A stretch of DNA of 64,000 nt, taken from the NCBI RefSeq assembly GCF_003589595.1, contig NW_020654810.1, positions 20,217,201 to 20,281,200 on the forward strand, read 5' to 3'. Position numbers and translations under genes: made by a program. Numbering within the stretch: the first letter of the stretch is position 1; the number at the start of each line of letters is the position of its first letter. Positions 40,606 to 51,792 of the stretch are shown piece by piece. The notes under the pieces were generated by a model. It saw only the letters and a program-made list of their open reading frames with translations, had not been told where the DNA came from and did not search any database. This DNA is from Hyposmocoma kahamanoa (lineage: Eukaryota > Arthropoda > Insecta > Lepidoptera > Cosmopterigidae).

Positions 40606-42033
40606 TTATTTATGTAATTTAATCCCAGCTTTAGTTTCTTGTTTTAAGCTTTTATTATGTTTTTGTAGTCTTTCTTAAATGCTTACTTGGCAACACAAAC
40701 AAAAATTTAATTTACATAAACCTATAAAGCAGCAAGGAAACCTTACATTACTATTTGTTCCAAAAAAGGCTTCAGCATAAAGATATTTTCACAACAGATA
40801 GGCTACCTAGCCTTTTGCGTTATCTACTAGATCTGAGCGCATGCGTTGCCTAATACTACCTTTGTAGAAGTAACATGCACTTTTGGCCGACTTTTTGAGA
40901 TTATAGACTTGTGCAACGAAAAGGGCTTATGCGGAAGCTTCACGCTCTTTTTATGTTTTCTATTTTGCAAGATGCATTGAGCGTGCTTTGAATTCAAGTA
41001 CCATAGACAATATGAGTGACTACATAAGAGGAAGTTTGAAAATAGCGCCAACTAAAGAGAAGTTGCAAAATAAATGTTGATCACAGTATGGACATTTATT
41101 GCAGAAGGATGGGATACACGTCATTGGATAAATATGAATGTGGGTAATAATATTTATAAGGAGAAAGAAAAATAAATAATATAAATAAATATTGGCAGAT
41201 GATAGAAATAAACGGAAGAATAATAGGACAAGAACATGATAATAATTATGAATGAGAGCTTAAATCGAATCAGTCTATTAAAAAATTATAATGCCATTGG
41301 AAACTTAGATAAAAAACAAACGTTCTATTTTTAAAATTATCGGAATTATCGTCAAGGCACTCCAATGAAGATGTTTTTAATTTTGCGCACTAACTTGAGT
41401 AGTTTGGAAATATGTGAATTATTGCAAAAATAATAACTCCTGGATGATCTTGAAAAATAATTAAAAAAATAACAATAAATTTGATAAAACGTTTCTTTCT
41501 TGTACAAGTACGCGTGTGGGCAACGCTGGGAATGTTTTTTGCCGAACACACTGTCATATTTCTGGTATTTAAAAGAAATTACGCAATCCTTATAAGGTAT
41601 CAACTTTTTCTTTATATTTCGTACACAGAATATTCTTTTCGACTTTTTGACACATAATGTCCACGCGTTATCCTCTTGCAAGTTTCAAACCGCGCTGAGT
41701 TTCGGGTTAATGAATAAAACATATTGCCAAAACCGTATGTTGGCGGCTCCATACCTTTTTCGGAGCAATGCACATGACCATACCGTGAACGTGTGCATTG
41801 TATATACAGGCTGGTAAACCTTTTTTATGTGAAAAGGATTCATTTATCAAAAGCATGTTATTTTCTAATTAAAAGACGTTAATTAGAGGAAACGTAGGAT
41901 AGGTCAGAGTTCGAATAATTTTAAGGTTAGTTTCCTAAACTCAGTGGCAATATGTATTATTTAAGTATGCGTGTATATTATTATCATGAAATATTAAGGG
42001 TCGTAATCCAGAACAATACTCAAAGATCAAGTC
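40606..42033. other. AT-rich unique DNA
   Basis: No gene recognised. The 109-codon minus-strand frame at 41352-41681 is rich in K, F and Y, has no domain I know and lies in purine-rich DNA; I treat it as chance. Confidence 0.45.
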
Positions 42034-42079
42034 AGGACTTGAGTATGATTTAAAGCACTAGAAATCATACTCAAGTTCT
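42034..42079. repeat. Short hairpin, 18-bp arms with one mismatch, 10-nt loop
   Basis: Arms AGGACTTGAGTATGATTT (42034-42051) and AAATCATACTCAAGTTCT (42062-42079). Confidence 0.9.
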
Positions 42080-42247
42080 TGCCATCAACAACTGGGATCC
42101 CCGCAAAAAAAAAAGGGTGGAGATTGTAAGGATTTACCACATTATTTTGGTTGAACTTTATGTTGAGCACTTTTATTATTTATATAAATTTCTCGCCTTA
42201 GTAACATCATGTTACATCTATATCACCGAAAATGACATGAGATAACG

Positions 42248-42463
42248 TGTCGTCGGTGTTGTCGGAGCGTGTTTTAGGTTTTCCCACCTGTTTTAAAATA
42301 TTTACGTCCTTTTTAAATTCAATTTTGGTTTCAATTAAGTTTTAAAATTGAATTTAAAATAGGACGCAAATATTTTAAAACAATCGGGAAAAATTAATCA
42401 TGCTCTTCTGAAAAATTTTTCCAAGTGGCGCTTTCGGCATTTCTACAAAAAACCAACGGTGCA
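42248..42463. mobile_element. Family H MITE-like element, copy 2
   Basis: GTCGTCGGTGTTGTCGGAGC at the left, GTGGCGCTTTCGGCATTTC at the right. The internal AAATTCAATTTTGGTTTCAA and AGTTTTAAAATTGAATTTA palindrome is shared with copy 1 at 16663-16893. Confidence 0.82.
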
Positions 42464-42899
42464 AGTTGAAAAAGCGATTTACGTTCTTCTTTTTCATTCT
42501 CATCTAAAGTAACATAAGATTTTAATGAAATACAACACATTAATATAACATATTAATAATATACAACATATTAAATTTTACAGTTTCTTTTTTCTTGTGC
42601 TGAAGTTTTTCTAAAGAAACCTGCACGTCGAAGAAACTCATTACGTTGTTTTCCTTCGCCGTCAGGGAGAGCTATCATTACTGAACGTTTATACATATAA
42701 CTTACACTGACAATGTACATAAAACTTAAAACTTAAAGTTATGACTTTCGAATCGGCTAAATCTAAGAATCCCGTAAATTCCTTTTTGGACGAAACCCCT
42801 TCTCGACTTTTCAAGCGCAATAGCATCATAAAATATAATTAATGACATGAATCAGATAATCGTAGACTGCGTTTTGTGCCAACTCAAAAGTTCATTTTT

Positions 42900-43102
42900 T
42901 TAATATAATACCAAGTGAAGGGACGACCAAGTCGTGCGTCTGATGGTAAGCTACACGCCTGTCCATATCCATAACCATAACAGTTGCAGTGCCACTTGCA
43001 GCTTTAAATAGCAACGATGTGATGGTCACTGCCACTGCGCCCGTCCCCCTCAGACATAAGTTGACAAGACGAACTCTTTCGCAAAGGAGCTCTACTGCTA
43101 CT
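42900..43102 (-). mobile_element. Family A element, copy 15 (internally deleted)
   Basis: CAAGTGAAGGGACGACCAAG, CACTGCCACTGCGCCCGTC, GACATAAGTTGACAAG joins directly to ACGAACTCTTTCGCAAAGGA and GCTCTACTGCTAC. The deletion is close to those of copies 8 and 9. A small duplication (CCATATCCATAACCATAAC) is private to this copy. Confidence 0.88.
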
Positions 43103-44254
43103 ATTTCTTCGTACCTCCATTAATGATTCGAACCTAGTCATTTCAATTAAGAAGTAGTTAGTAGCATAATTATATTAGATTAATATACTAGTAATGCGTA
43201 ATAAGAGCTGCTAGTTAGCACATCCTGTGACGTTCCGGTTTATCAAGTAACATTCTTAACAACAGGACTCCTCTACATAATATCATACTGTACTCTCTTA
43301 CCTAACTTCCGTGTCCATACACATGGCCGTTGACGCGACAGCTTGTCGGATTAGTATTGCAACTTTATGCACCCGGCACTCACGACACTTAAATATTGTA
43401 TTGATATATTATTATGTATACTAATTTCGTACTTTGTGTCTATGTAATATAGTTCTCATACAGCGTTGTACACTTCTTTCGAACATTTTGTGTACAATAA
43501 AGGTCAAAGTATTTTTTTCTCAATAAAATATGAAGTCATTTAAAAAAAATCAACAAATTCTTTGCAGGTGTATTCAGAGACATTCCTGTATACCACAATA
43601 TCCGCAATGGAAAACATGTTCCAAAGAAAATTTATTTGAAAACTATTTTGCATAATAAAAACACAGTAAAGTTTTAGCATTATAAAAGAATGTGGCAAAT
43701 ATTTATAGTAATTTGCATCCAATTATTTTGCGCTTTCGTTTACAAGCTGAGGCCAAAGTAAAAAGGAACAAACAACAATCAATAAAATCACACGAGCTAA
43801 TTCCTGTCTCGTAAACATGGCAAATATAAATGTAAAATAAATAAAAAAATCACTTAAAAAACGCCGTATCTCATGTGTGGGGCCAGGAAACGAGTGTTTT
43901 TAATAACTAATTGTAATTTTATGCGGACTCAATTTCGGCTGGGTGGTCGGCCGGAGGTCGGTGAATGAATTTCTACAGTCTACTTGTTGCTATACGACGT
44001 CACATTGTTAAACAATGAAATATCATAAAAGGGAAATTGAGAAACTGTAAAATGCATTATTCCTTCAAACTTATTGTACTTCGTACCGTGAGGCGTGGAA
44101 GAGGCAACACCGACAAGAGCCCGGCTTTTAAATAGTATGATAATTTATTTGTACATCAGACGCATTACACTGATTTGAACTTTTACGATTTTCACACATT
44201 ATTTGATTTTGAATTCGGGACCTAATTGTGTATAAAAGTATATTTTATTACCTC
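43103..44254. other. Unique AT-rich DNA with one AATAAA
   Basis: No gene seen. TGTGTACAATAAAGGTCAAA at about 43489-43508 carries a polyadenylation-type signal and could mark the end of a transcript or old retroelement coming from the left. Confidence 0.4.
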
Positions 44255-44269
44255 GACGTTTCGGACGTA

Positions 44270-44875
44270 TTGATTCAGATTCACATTAATTTATTTCTCA
44301 AATACAACATTACAGTATAAATTACACTACATGCCAAAGTATAAGAAATTAAATTGAGATCGTCAAACAAAAATGAAAATTATAAGAAAATACACAATAA
44401 ATAGAAAATTAATAATTCATAATATAATATTGTTGTCAATAAATTACATATCAAATATCATTCTCAATCAAGGATCGTCATAAGTTGATTACAATTATAC
44501 AAGAGTATGTTAATGCGGTAAAAATTATAATAAAAATAGAATATACTCAATTCGTTACAATTTTAAGTCCATAAATTCATTTACAGAGCATAAAGGATTT
44601 TTCAAGAAAAGGTCTTTCAGGTCCGATGACACGCGGGTTTGTCTCTGCAAGTGCCATGCGTCGAAGTGGGATGACAGAAACATTTACAGTACCAAATGAA
44701 GAAAGATTATTTCTAACGTATATTATAATTTCGTATATGTAGAGTGAGTAGTGCGTCATTATGCGTTGCGCTACAACGAGATTTCTGCAGGAATGTCTGT
44801 GTTTTACCCCAACCAATACGCGTACGACACGTTTTTGCATCAGCATGACTCTATTGGCATCCGTGGAGTTACCTC
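44270..44875 (-). mobile_element. LINE 3' end, copy 2
   Basis: It aligns over its 3' UTR and coding end with the element at 39066-39735. Relative to copy 1 it lacks the 160-bp insertion, lacks about 70 bp around 44619 (joining CTTTCAG to GTCCGATGAC), and lacks about 24 bp near 44661. Confidence 0.87.
44577..44875 (-). pseudogene. LINE reverse transcriptase, C-terminal end (copy 2)
   Basis: The minus frame reads NRVMLMQKRVVRVLVGVKHR then HSCRNL, RIMTHYSLYIYEIIIYVRNN and LSSFGTVNV. QKR.VR...GV..R.SCR....RIMT..SLYIYE...YVRNN is the well-known end of insect LINE RTs following the catalytic domain. A 70-bp deletion removes the YERLP...LK segment and shifts the frame, so it ends abnormally in EKSFMLCK. 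It is dead. Confidence 0.85.
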
Positions 44876-45042
44876 ATATGAGTGAACCGTACGACATCAG
44901 CGAGTGGAAATGTGCAAAATAGACTTGTCTTAATACATAATCAGAAATGCAACGCCCATAGTCTCGAATACGGCAAAAAAGACGTTAAAATAAAAAACGA
45001 AGATTTACAGCTAGCACATAGAAAAATTAGTAATGCCTGCTG

Positions 45043-45140
45043 ACTTGTTCCGTAGCTCTGTTGGGAGAGCGATAGGTTGGTTCAAGATCAGCTGGAGCGA
45101 ATTTTTCTTTCAATTTGTTCGATCTTTGTTTCAATTACAG
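45043..45140 (+). mobile_element. Family E tRNA-derived SINE, copy 3 (decayed)
   Basis: GTTCCGTAGCTCTGTTGGGA matches the A-box head, GGTTCAAGATCAGCTGGAGC a decayed B box, then GAATTTTTCTTTC and TCGATCTTTGTTTCAATTA. Confidence 0.7.
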
Positions 45141-45527
45141 GATGATAATGTTATAAATAGTTTTGGTATTACTTTTTTGTATCCTAGAAATTTCTTGTAT
45201 TAAAAAAGAACTTATCAACATTCATATAACTACCACAATCAAGTATAAACGTCGAATTGCAGAACATACCTGCTGACACAAATCCTCCCTGATCTAAAAA
45301 ATAAGTTTCTCTAAGAGCCTAGGAAGACTACAAAGTCGCTAATTCATTATACATTCAAAATCGGTAAAGAAGTGTCATAAGGAAGGCGGCGGTCCTAAAC
45401 GAGCGTGACACCGCCACACCTCAGATGGTGAAAGCTATCACATTTTATGACGAATTCAATGCAATGCGAGTGTCATTTGCTAGCATTTACAGCTGTAGAT
45501 GGGTTAAGGAAGTTTGTTGTCGAAATT

Positions 45528-45575
45528 GTAACAGATGCAAATATAGACAATTCTGTCTATATTCGCATCTGTTAC
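45528..45575. repeat. Short hairpin, 22-bp arms with one mismatch, 4-nt loop
   Basis: Arms 45528-45549 and 45554-45575 (GTAACAGATGCAAATATAGA plus CA, with one A/G difference), loop ATTC. Confidence 0.92.
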
Positions 45576-45637
45576 ATACTGATTCCAGTATCCTGTGCAA
45601 TATGAATGATTGCCGTTAAGTGCCATTTAAAGATTTT

Positions 45638-45951
45638 GTAGCAGCAGAGCTCCTTGTGAATTAGTTCGTTCAGGGATGTACTGTCTGTCACCTTGCCTAT
45701 TTCTGCTACCAAGCAGTTCTGTGAGCATTACTGCGTTCCGGTTTTGAAGGGTAAGGATACTGGTGAAATTAGAGGCACATGGGACTTGTCAACTTATGAC
45801 TTATGTCTTAGGGTGAAGGGCGCAGTGCGAGTGCCCCTCAGATCTTGCGATTTAAAGCTCTGAGTGGCCCTGCAACTGTTATGGATAGGCGAGTGGCTTA
45901 CCACCAGGCGCACGACTGGTTCGCCCCGTCACTTAGTATTATAAAAAAAAA
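45638..45951 (+). mobile_element. Family A element, copy 16 (full length)
   Basis: GTAGCAGCAGAGCTCCTTGT to TATTATAAAAAAAAA with all blocks present. It has small private insertions (TGTCTGTCACC and a duplicated ACTTATG). The A tail leads directly into family B copy 5. Confidence 0.93.
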
Positions 45952-45958
45952 GAATTGA

Positions 45959-46140
45959 CTGCATCCGTAACCGAACGGTTATCTTGCTAGTCTGCGACAG
46001 AGTTCGTCCGGTCTGGTATAAATATTTCTATGGCCTACATTTATTTCTTTAGTGAGTTTGGGCGTAATTTGTGGTTGTCTATGTGTGTGTTCATGTGGGG
46101 CTATGAGTGTGTGTATTATAATTATTATTTATTATTATTT
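45959..46140 (+). mobile_element. Family B tRNA-derived SINE, copy 5 (decayed)
   Basis: CATCCGTAACCGAACGGTTA, a damaged B box (GAGTTCGTCCGGTC), ATATTTCTATGGCCTACAT, TAGTGAGTTTGGGCG and an ATT tail. The CACCCGCGACACAGGGTTTC segment is deleted. Confidence 0.82.
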
Positions 46141-48726
46141 TCTTAACAGATGTTTTCCAATTGTTTTTTCTCTTCACGTAACGAGTATGTAATCGGAATC
46201 GGAGTAAGTCGAAATTGTTTCTAAAAAGAGTTCGGAGATTTTGCCACGATTTTTAAATTGCTTCCTCGATTCGCACCGTTGTATCCATCTAAAACAATAC
46301 ACGATCTCACGCAATAACACCAATTCAAGCTCGCTTTCAAGCAAGCGGTCCATTTAAAATGCAAAAACCATAGAGCAGGATGCATTCCTCTCCTTGTGTT
46401 GCAGCGAAAGTGTTTTTACGCAACACACCGTTAATTTAAGTCTTCTTAGTATTGCGTTTTGAATCTTATAGTCTGTTTTATAGTTCGTTTGCTGGTAGTA
46501 CCGTTGGGATGAGTCTACCAAATTGGATCTGAAATGTTGTTAATTTCAGACATGGTATTATTATTTTAAACAAAAATCATAGCTTAGCAATTTCCATTTC
46601 TCAGGTTTCTACCAATTATAACTATGATATTTTGTATCGAAATTGGCAGATGCTAATACTCTTTCGTCAAAACAGGTTAAGGACATCACATGTCGTAGAT
46701 AAATTGTTTGAAGACCTTCCCAGCCGTAGAGATTCCCTAACAATATATTTTCTATCTTCAGTAACTAAACATCTTAACATTGTTTATAGCATGAAAAGCA
46801 GTGCGTGATAGTAACGGTGGAATGCAGAATAATAAAATCTTATCGAGATTGCGTGAAATTCAAATTCAATACACGCAATATTATAATAGAACAGATTTCG
46901 TAATATAAATCAATTGGAGAATCCAATAAGATATAATGGCTTTTGTCGTACAAAGCCGATTTACGAAATTCGGCAATGGAAAGGTCAGTTGTCTGAGCAA
47001 AATAAACCTCTAGTTGGCAACAATGGGGAATGGAAGGTTATGGTAAATTTAAGAAAATATGTTTCACACATATCGATACCTCGGAGAATAAAGTGTGTAA
47101 CAGCCAATTTTATCGATAATTACTTACTAACGTAGTTGGGTTAAAATTTCAGGCTTTATCCATCTGTCTACACAACTTACTTTTTTGCGTAAACATAGGT
47201 ATAAAACTTAATAAGGTATGAACCAAAACATTTATAAATTATTATCTTTCACTCGTTTGATTAACTTTGTATTACTCATTAACTCTTATTGCTGTCTACT
47301 CTAAAGCATCAGTATATGCTTTGAAGCCCCTAATATATTGGCCCGTTTTAATATAAATCGTGATTGATGCAAGAGCCAATTGCTCATTGCGGTAAGAGCT
47401 CTGGAGTAAATGGGGTATGAATAAGGGGGCCTATACTCAGAAGGTGTTCATCATAGGCCTTTGCTCAAATCTATCTCAATTTCAAAGAAAAATACATAGC
47501 ATATCTAAGGAGATAGTTTGCAATGGCTGTTGAGTGCAGGCAGTAAGTGTTCATGTATCGTTCTATGTATCGTGTAATCGTTCTAGATATCGTTCTCAAA
47601 GCTACCTTTATAATTCCTTAAAATTAAATTACTCTCGTTTATTTACATTTCATATTAAAACAAATATACAATCGCAAAAGCCTACGAACTCAATTTTAAC
47701 AAGTCCTTAATTCGTCAATGCAAAACTCGAATGTAGTGTACAAATATTCAAATTTCATCTTGACTCCTGATTATGTTCAATACAATTTTATCACCCATTC
47801 AACAAATCATACGACTCACAAGAGTCTGACTAATAAATCGTTCGACACAGTCTGGGCACTGTCTCGCTGCAGGCTGCAGGCCTCGACAAATCCTAACTAC
47901 TAGCGAGTAAATCACGTGATATCGCGGCTAGGTAACAGATTGCTATGGTTTTTACACGGTACCTTGTTTTGTTATAGATAGTAATATGTTACTGGAAATG
48001 TGGAATTGAATTATAAGGCGTAATAAAAAGGTGCGATCACATTTTAGCTGGTGATCGTTCCTATGATAACAAACTTAAGCAAAAAGTCATCCCTCTTTCA
48101 TATAAATAAATCTTGTTTCACGATGCGACATTTGTTTTTTTTTCTTATCACGAGATATGGCTAGATGAAAAAAGATTGCACATTTTTATTACAGCCTGCA
48201 TGTGGTTATATCTTTATGATTTAGAAAGCGGGAAGTAATAAAGCCCTGACGGTATAAGATAATATCAAAAATAAGACAAAATTAAACCGCTCGAAACCAG
48301 AAAAAATAACATCGCATCAATTATAATTAACGAAAAATACAATGAACACGCAACGTAGGGCTTACATTAAGATCATGCTCGTTTGCACGAATTTCGTCGA
48401 CCCGGAAAATGCCGATACATCGCTACCAATAAATCAACTCTTATTATCTCGAGATGTTATAACGATCACATTGATGATTTAATGTGTAAGACAGGATACT
48501 TGGAAGCAGATTCAGGGCTGGTACAACAAATCATCTTTAAACAAACGAATGCAATATTTTTGACTATTTGCTAATTTCAAAGTAGAGACCATTGGGCATG
48601 ACTTTTGAGCCACAGCGCCCATCAACTCATTGTGTTCAAACAATTCAAAGCCCAAATGGAACAACACTTGCAATTATTCTTTTCTGTACATTTCGGTCAG
48701 TAGTTACAAGTATTTTGAATTACAAA
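46141..48726. other. Unique AT-rich DNA, the longest repeat-poor stretch
   Basis: About 2.6 kb with no gene I recognise. TATACTCAGAAGGTGTTCAT then CATAGGCCTTTGCTC at 47433-47466 may be a retroelement scrap. The frames at 46914-47135, 47718-47903 and 48383-48574 have no known motif. Confidence 0.45.
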
Positions 48727-48850
48727 TCCCACTGCTGAGCATGGGTCTCCTCTAAATAGAGGATTTAGTCCATCACGATAGCCCAATGTGACTTGGGGAC
48801 ATCATACGTTTGCCAAGGGTTGCGAGCACGACGTTTTTCTTCAGCGTTAC
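48727..48850 (-). mobile_element. Family S Lepidoptera-type SINE, fragment
   Basis: CCACTGCTGAGCATGGGTCT then CCTCTAAATAGAGGATTTAG and CACGACGTTTTTCTTCAGCG match blocks of the S SINE at 63263-63538. The tRNA-like head is not recognisable. Confidence 0.6.
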
Positions 48851-49700
48851 TGCGAGAGTCATAGAGTTGCAATTTGACGTGCTTTTGACCCTGAATGTGA
48901 CTTAGAAATTAGAGTCATATATATGATTTGATTTAAAGCGTTGACTTATCAATCGAGACGCTATTCTTTCGTTCATTCATTCATTTGTTCTCCTATAGGA
49001 TTTTCACTTCTCTACGGGGATCATCATGGAAATAAAATATATAAGTAAGTGTAATATATATTAATCGTCTTCATTCATTAATTTAGTCAAAATATCGCGG
49101 GAATATAATTAACGATCTCGCATTTTCAATTCATCAGTGTTGGTATTGTATCGAATGTAAGGCACGAAGACAATTATCAGATTTTTGTTTAAGGTAGCCC
49201 TTTCCAGATTGTTGCAGATAGTGTTAATTGTGCCTTTTGTTAAAATGTGAAATAAATAAAAATATAGGAAGTATATCATTTTAAACTTGTATTGCTTAAG
49301 TCTTTTAAGTTTTTGAATGGAAAAAGAACCTTCATGCCAATCTCCCAAAGTGAGGTATCAGAGACATCACCGCTTGCTTGATCATGGCTATAATCACAGC
49401 CATCTTTTATTACTGCTTTCGTTTTCTCTATTGTTCTTTAGGTTTAATTATCTGTCGCGAGAAAATTATTGATATCCTTAAATATAACTATTTAAAACCA
49501 TCTGCATAAGGTATAAAACTCTATATTTCTTTTACCATCATTTGAGCTTGTTAATTAAATGTGATGATACTATCAGAGTATTGTCTTGTAATTTCACAAA
49601 TTTACAATTATCATTCGAGAAATTCGATGTAAGCATAATGTCCGTAACCAACCGTGAGCGATTGTGTGCAAATAAAATTTGGTATTGTAACTTTCGAATT
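48851..49700. other. Unique AT-rich DNA
   Basis: Nothing recognisable. Frames of 98, 89 and 67 codons on both strands at 49538-49838 overlap each other and have no known domain. Confidence 0.45.
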
Positions 49701-49706
49701 TCGTCC

Positions 49707-49748
49707 TCGCGACGAGGTCGCGACATCGGAAATTGTTCTCCGATGTCG
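49707..49748. repeat. Two adjacent small hairpins, CpG-rich
   Basis: TCGCGAC/GTCGCGA (49707-49723) is followed by CGACATCGGA/TCCGATGTCG (49721-49748). Together they form a compact CG-rich inverted cluster in AT-rich DNA. Confidence 0.7.
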
Positions 49749-49934
49749 AACAAAAAATTTAGGGAAGCACCGGCGAGGAAATTGATCAGAGTTGATAGTG
49801 ATTTCATGCTTCACGATTACTATTTAATTGTGATTTAAATTCAGTCATGTATAGTGCACTACACATTGAATACTTTCCACGTAAAGCAAATGTGTTTATA
49901 AAGTAAGTATAAAATTTCGTTGTGTTTGGTTTTC

Positions 49935-50188
49935 ATTAGAATTACATCTAGGTATGTACCAAGTTTTATTGAAATCAGTTCATCAGGTAATGATTCGCCA
50001 CCCTTAGAGGTGGAATATTTTCTTCAAATTACTGAGACTGGGTAGTCAGTAGGGTTACTGAGATACTTCCTTTCCAACAAAAAAAAAAGAATCATCGAAA
50101 TTGGTTCACAAGTGTGAGCGTAATCGTGTAACATACACACAAGAAAAAATACAGATGATCTGAGAACCTACTCGATTTTTAATTTACA
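49935..50188 (-). mobile_element. Family F repeat, copy 5
   Basis: TACCAAGTTTTATTGAAATC, GCCACCCTTAGAGGTGGAAT, TACTTCCTTTCCAACAAAAA and AATTGGTTCACAAGTGTGAG then CGTGTAACATACACAC. The GGAGGAGG end is reduced to CTGAGAACCTACTCG. Confidence 0.8.
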
Positions 50189-50689
50189 CTTTGTTTAAAA
50201 ACAAAAGTAGCGTCCCTCAAACCGAGTTTTCTACTCAGCCTGCTCAAAGTTACAAAATGCTGAAATAGCAAAAACATCGTAGCGTGAAGTAGTTCGCGAA
50301 CAGCTTACATAAAACCGTTTTTTTTTTAATGGAAGCAAGAGTAGATATTTCATAAAAGCAATGCTTTTTGCTCCTATTGCTATTATTACGTGGCGTTATT
50401 TTAAGATTTTTAATAGACAATACCTTTTACCGTTGTTTTAATACAATTTTGCAGATTCGATAATAAAAATGCCAAGCCAAGACACTGACATTTGTAATCG
50501 AATTCTTCCAAATTCATCGTAAACCATCTTTGCAGACTTTGTTTTGCACCAAAATTCACAATTATGTATTACTGTAATTGAAACTGAGGTGTCACAGCTA
50601 GTTTAATCACATTTGCACCCTGTCAAAAGATTAAACATTTTGACGTTAACGCGCATAATTTAAATAACTAGCGTTCTTTATAATATGCT

Positions 50690-50990
50690 TACGCAGAATT
50701 CCAACAGCGCAAATTCAATATATTTGGCATTCTGGGTAAATAAAACATTGCTTACGCATAATGCCAATGAAGTAGTTGGCCTATTGCTTAAATAAAACAT
50801 ATCTTATGTTAATGCCAATACTAAAATCTAAATGTTTTGCATGCTGTAAACTAACATTAGTTACGCAGAATTCCAGCAGCGCAAATTCAAAATTTTTGAC
50901 GTTATGCGTAAAATAAAAACAAATAAAACAATGCCAACGAAGTACTCGGCCTTTTGCTGAAATAAAATGTCAATATCCCATAATACCCAA
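50690..50990 (+). repeat. Degenerate two-unit tandem repeat, about 170-182 bp period
   Basis: ACGCAGAATTCCAACAGCGC at 50691 recurs as ACGCAGAATTCCAGCAGCGC at 50873. ATGCCAATGAAGTAGTTGGC at 50761 recurs as ATGCCAACGAAGTACTCGGC at 50931. A shorter motif, ACGCA.AAT.CCAA, is scattered inside. AATAAAACA punctuates the units. Confidence 0.85.
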
Positions 50991-51300
50991 CGCATTCAAG
51001 TTGAGACGTTTATAATATTATTGATAATCAGATAACACCATAGGTTCATTTCGATTAAACGTAGATGATGCTCAATTATCATACGCAGTAGGCAATAAAC
51101 AGAATTCCCATTACTTATTCTTTATAAGAAAGCGAACTGACGCTACAGGCAGCTGTCGAGTAAATTAATATCCGCTGCTACTTTGAGATTAAACAATGAG
51201 ATCATTGTCTGCCAGACGGACTATGTATGGTAGTACTAGATAGAAAATCAATCAATCGTTATAATGGCTTATTTTGGGGGTTGGAACCACTAACTTTTTT

Positions 51301-51574
51301 ATTTTTATAATATCACGGGACAGGACGGACAAGTCGTGCGTGCGCCTTACGGTAGTCTACAACTTTAAATCGCAAATATATGATGGGCACTGCCACTGCG
51401 CCCATCACTCTGAGACATAAGTTGACAAGTCTCATGTGCCTATAATTTGACCAGCACCCTTACCCTTCAAAACCGGAACACAGTAATGCTGACATACTGC
51501 TTGGCGGCAGAAATAGGTAAGGTGGCATAACTTCCCTGGACGAACTCTTTCACAAGGAGATCTACTGCTACTAA
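51301..51574 (-). mobile_element. Family A element, copy 17
   Basis: Near full length: GGACAGGACGGACAAGTCG, GGGCACTGCCACTGCGCCC, CCCTTCAAAACCGGAACACA, GCTTGGCGGCAGAAATAGG and CTTTCACAAGGAGATCTACT. A 3'-proximal block (CTGTCCATAACAGTTGC) is deleted. Confidence 0.92.
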
Positions 51575-51732
51575 ACCTAAGTATTAAACGATAAAGGTTA
51601 TAGTGGCGACAAAAAGTTGAATTAAGTAGTTAGATAGCAACGTCTGGTGTACGTCGATGGTTGTTCTGTAATCGATAACCCGCCTGCGAAGGCAGATGAT
51701 CATAGTAAAAATTCACTGAAACGACTTTCAAT

Positions 51733-51792
51733 CAATCAGAGGCTACAATTTTGTCGTAGAGTAGACTATGACAGAATAGCGATCTCTGATTG
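51733..51792. mobile_element. Small fold-back, 27-bp arms
   Basis: CAATCAGAGGCTACAATTTT then GTCGTAG pairs with CTATGACAGAATAGCGATCT then CTGATTG with a few mismatches around a 6-nt loop. The CTCTGATTG end resembles a MITE terminus. Confidence 0.75.

Noticed and set aside
41352..41681. 109-codon minus-strand frame
   Set aside because: Composition follows AT-rich DNA (K, F, Y, N), with no domain or splice context.
49538..49838. Overlapping frames on both strands
   Set aside because: Neither frame has a recognisable motif; mutual overlap on opposite strands suggests chance.
50690..50990. CRISPR-like array
   Set aside because: Unit size, degeneracy and eukaryotic context do not fit; it is a degenerate tandem repeat.
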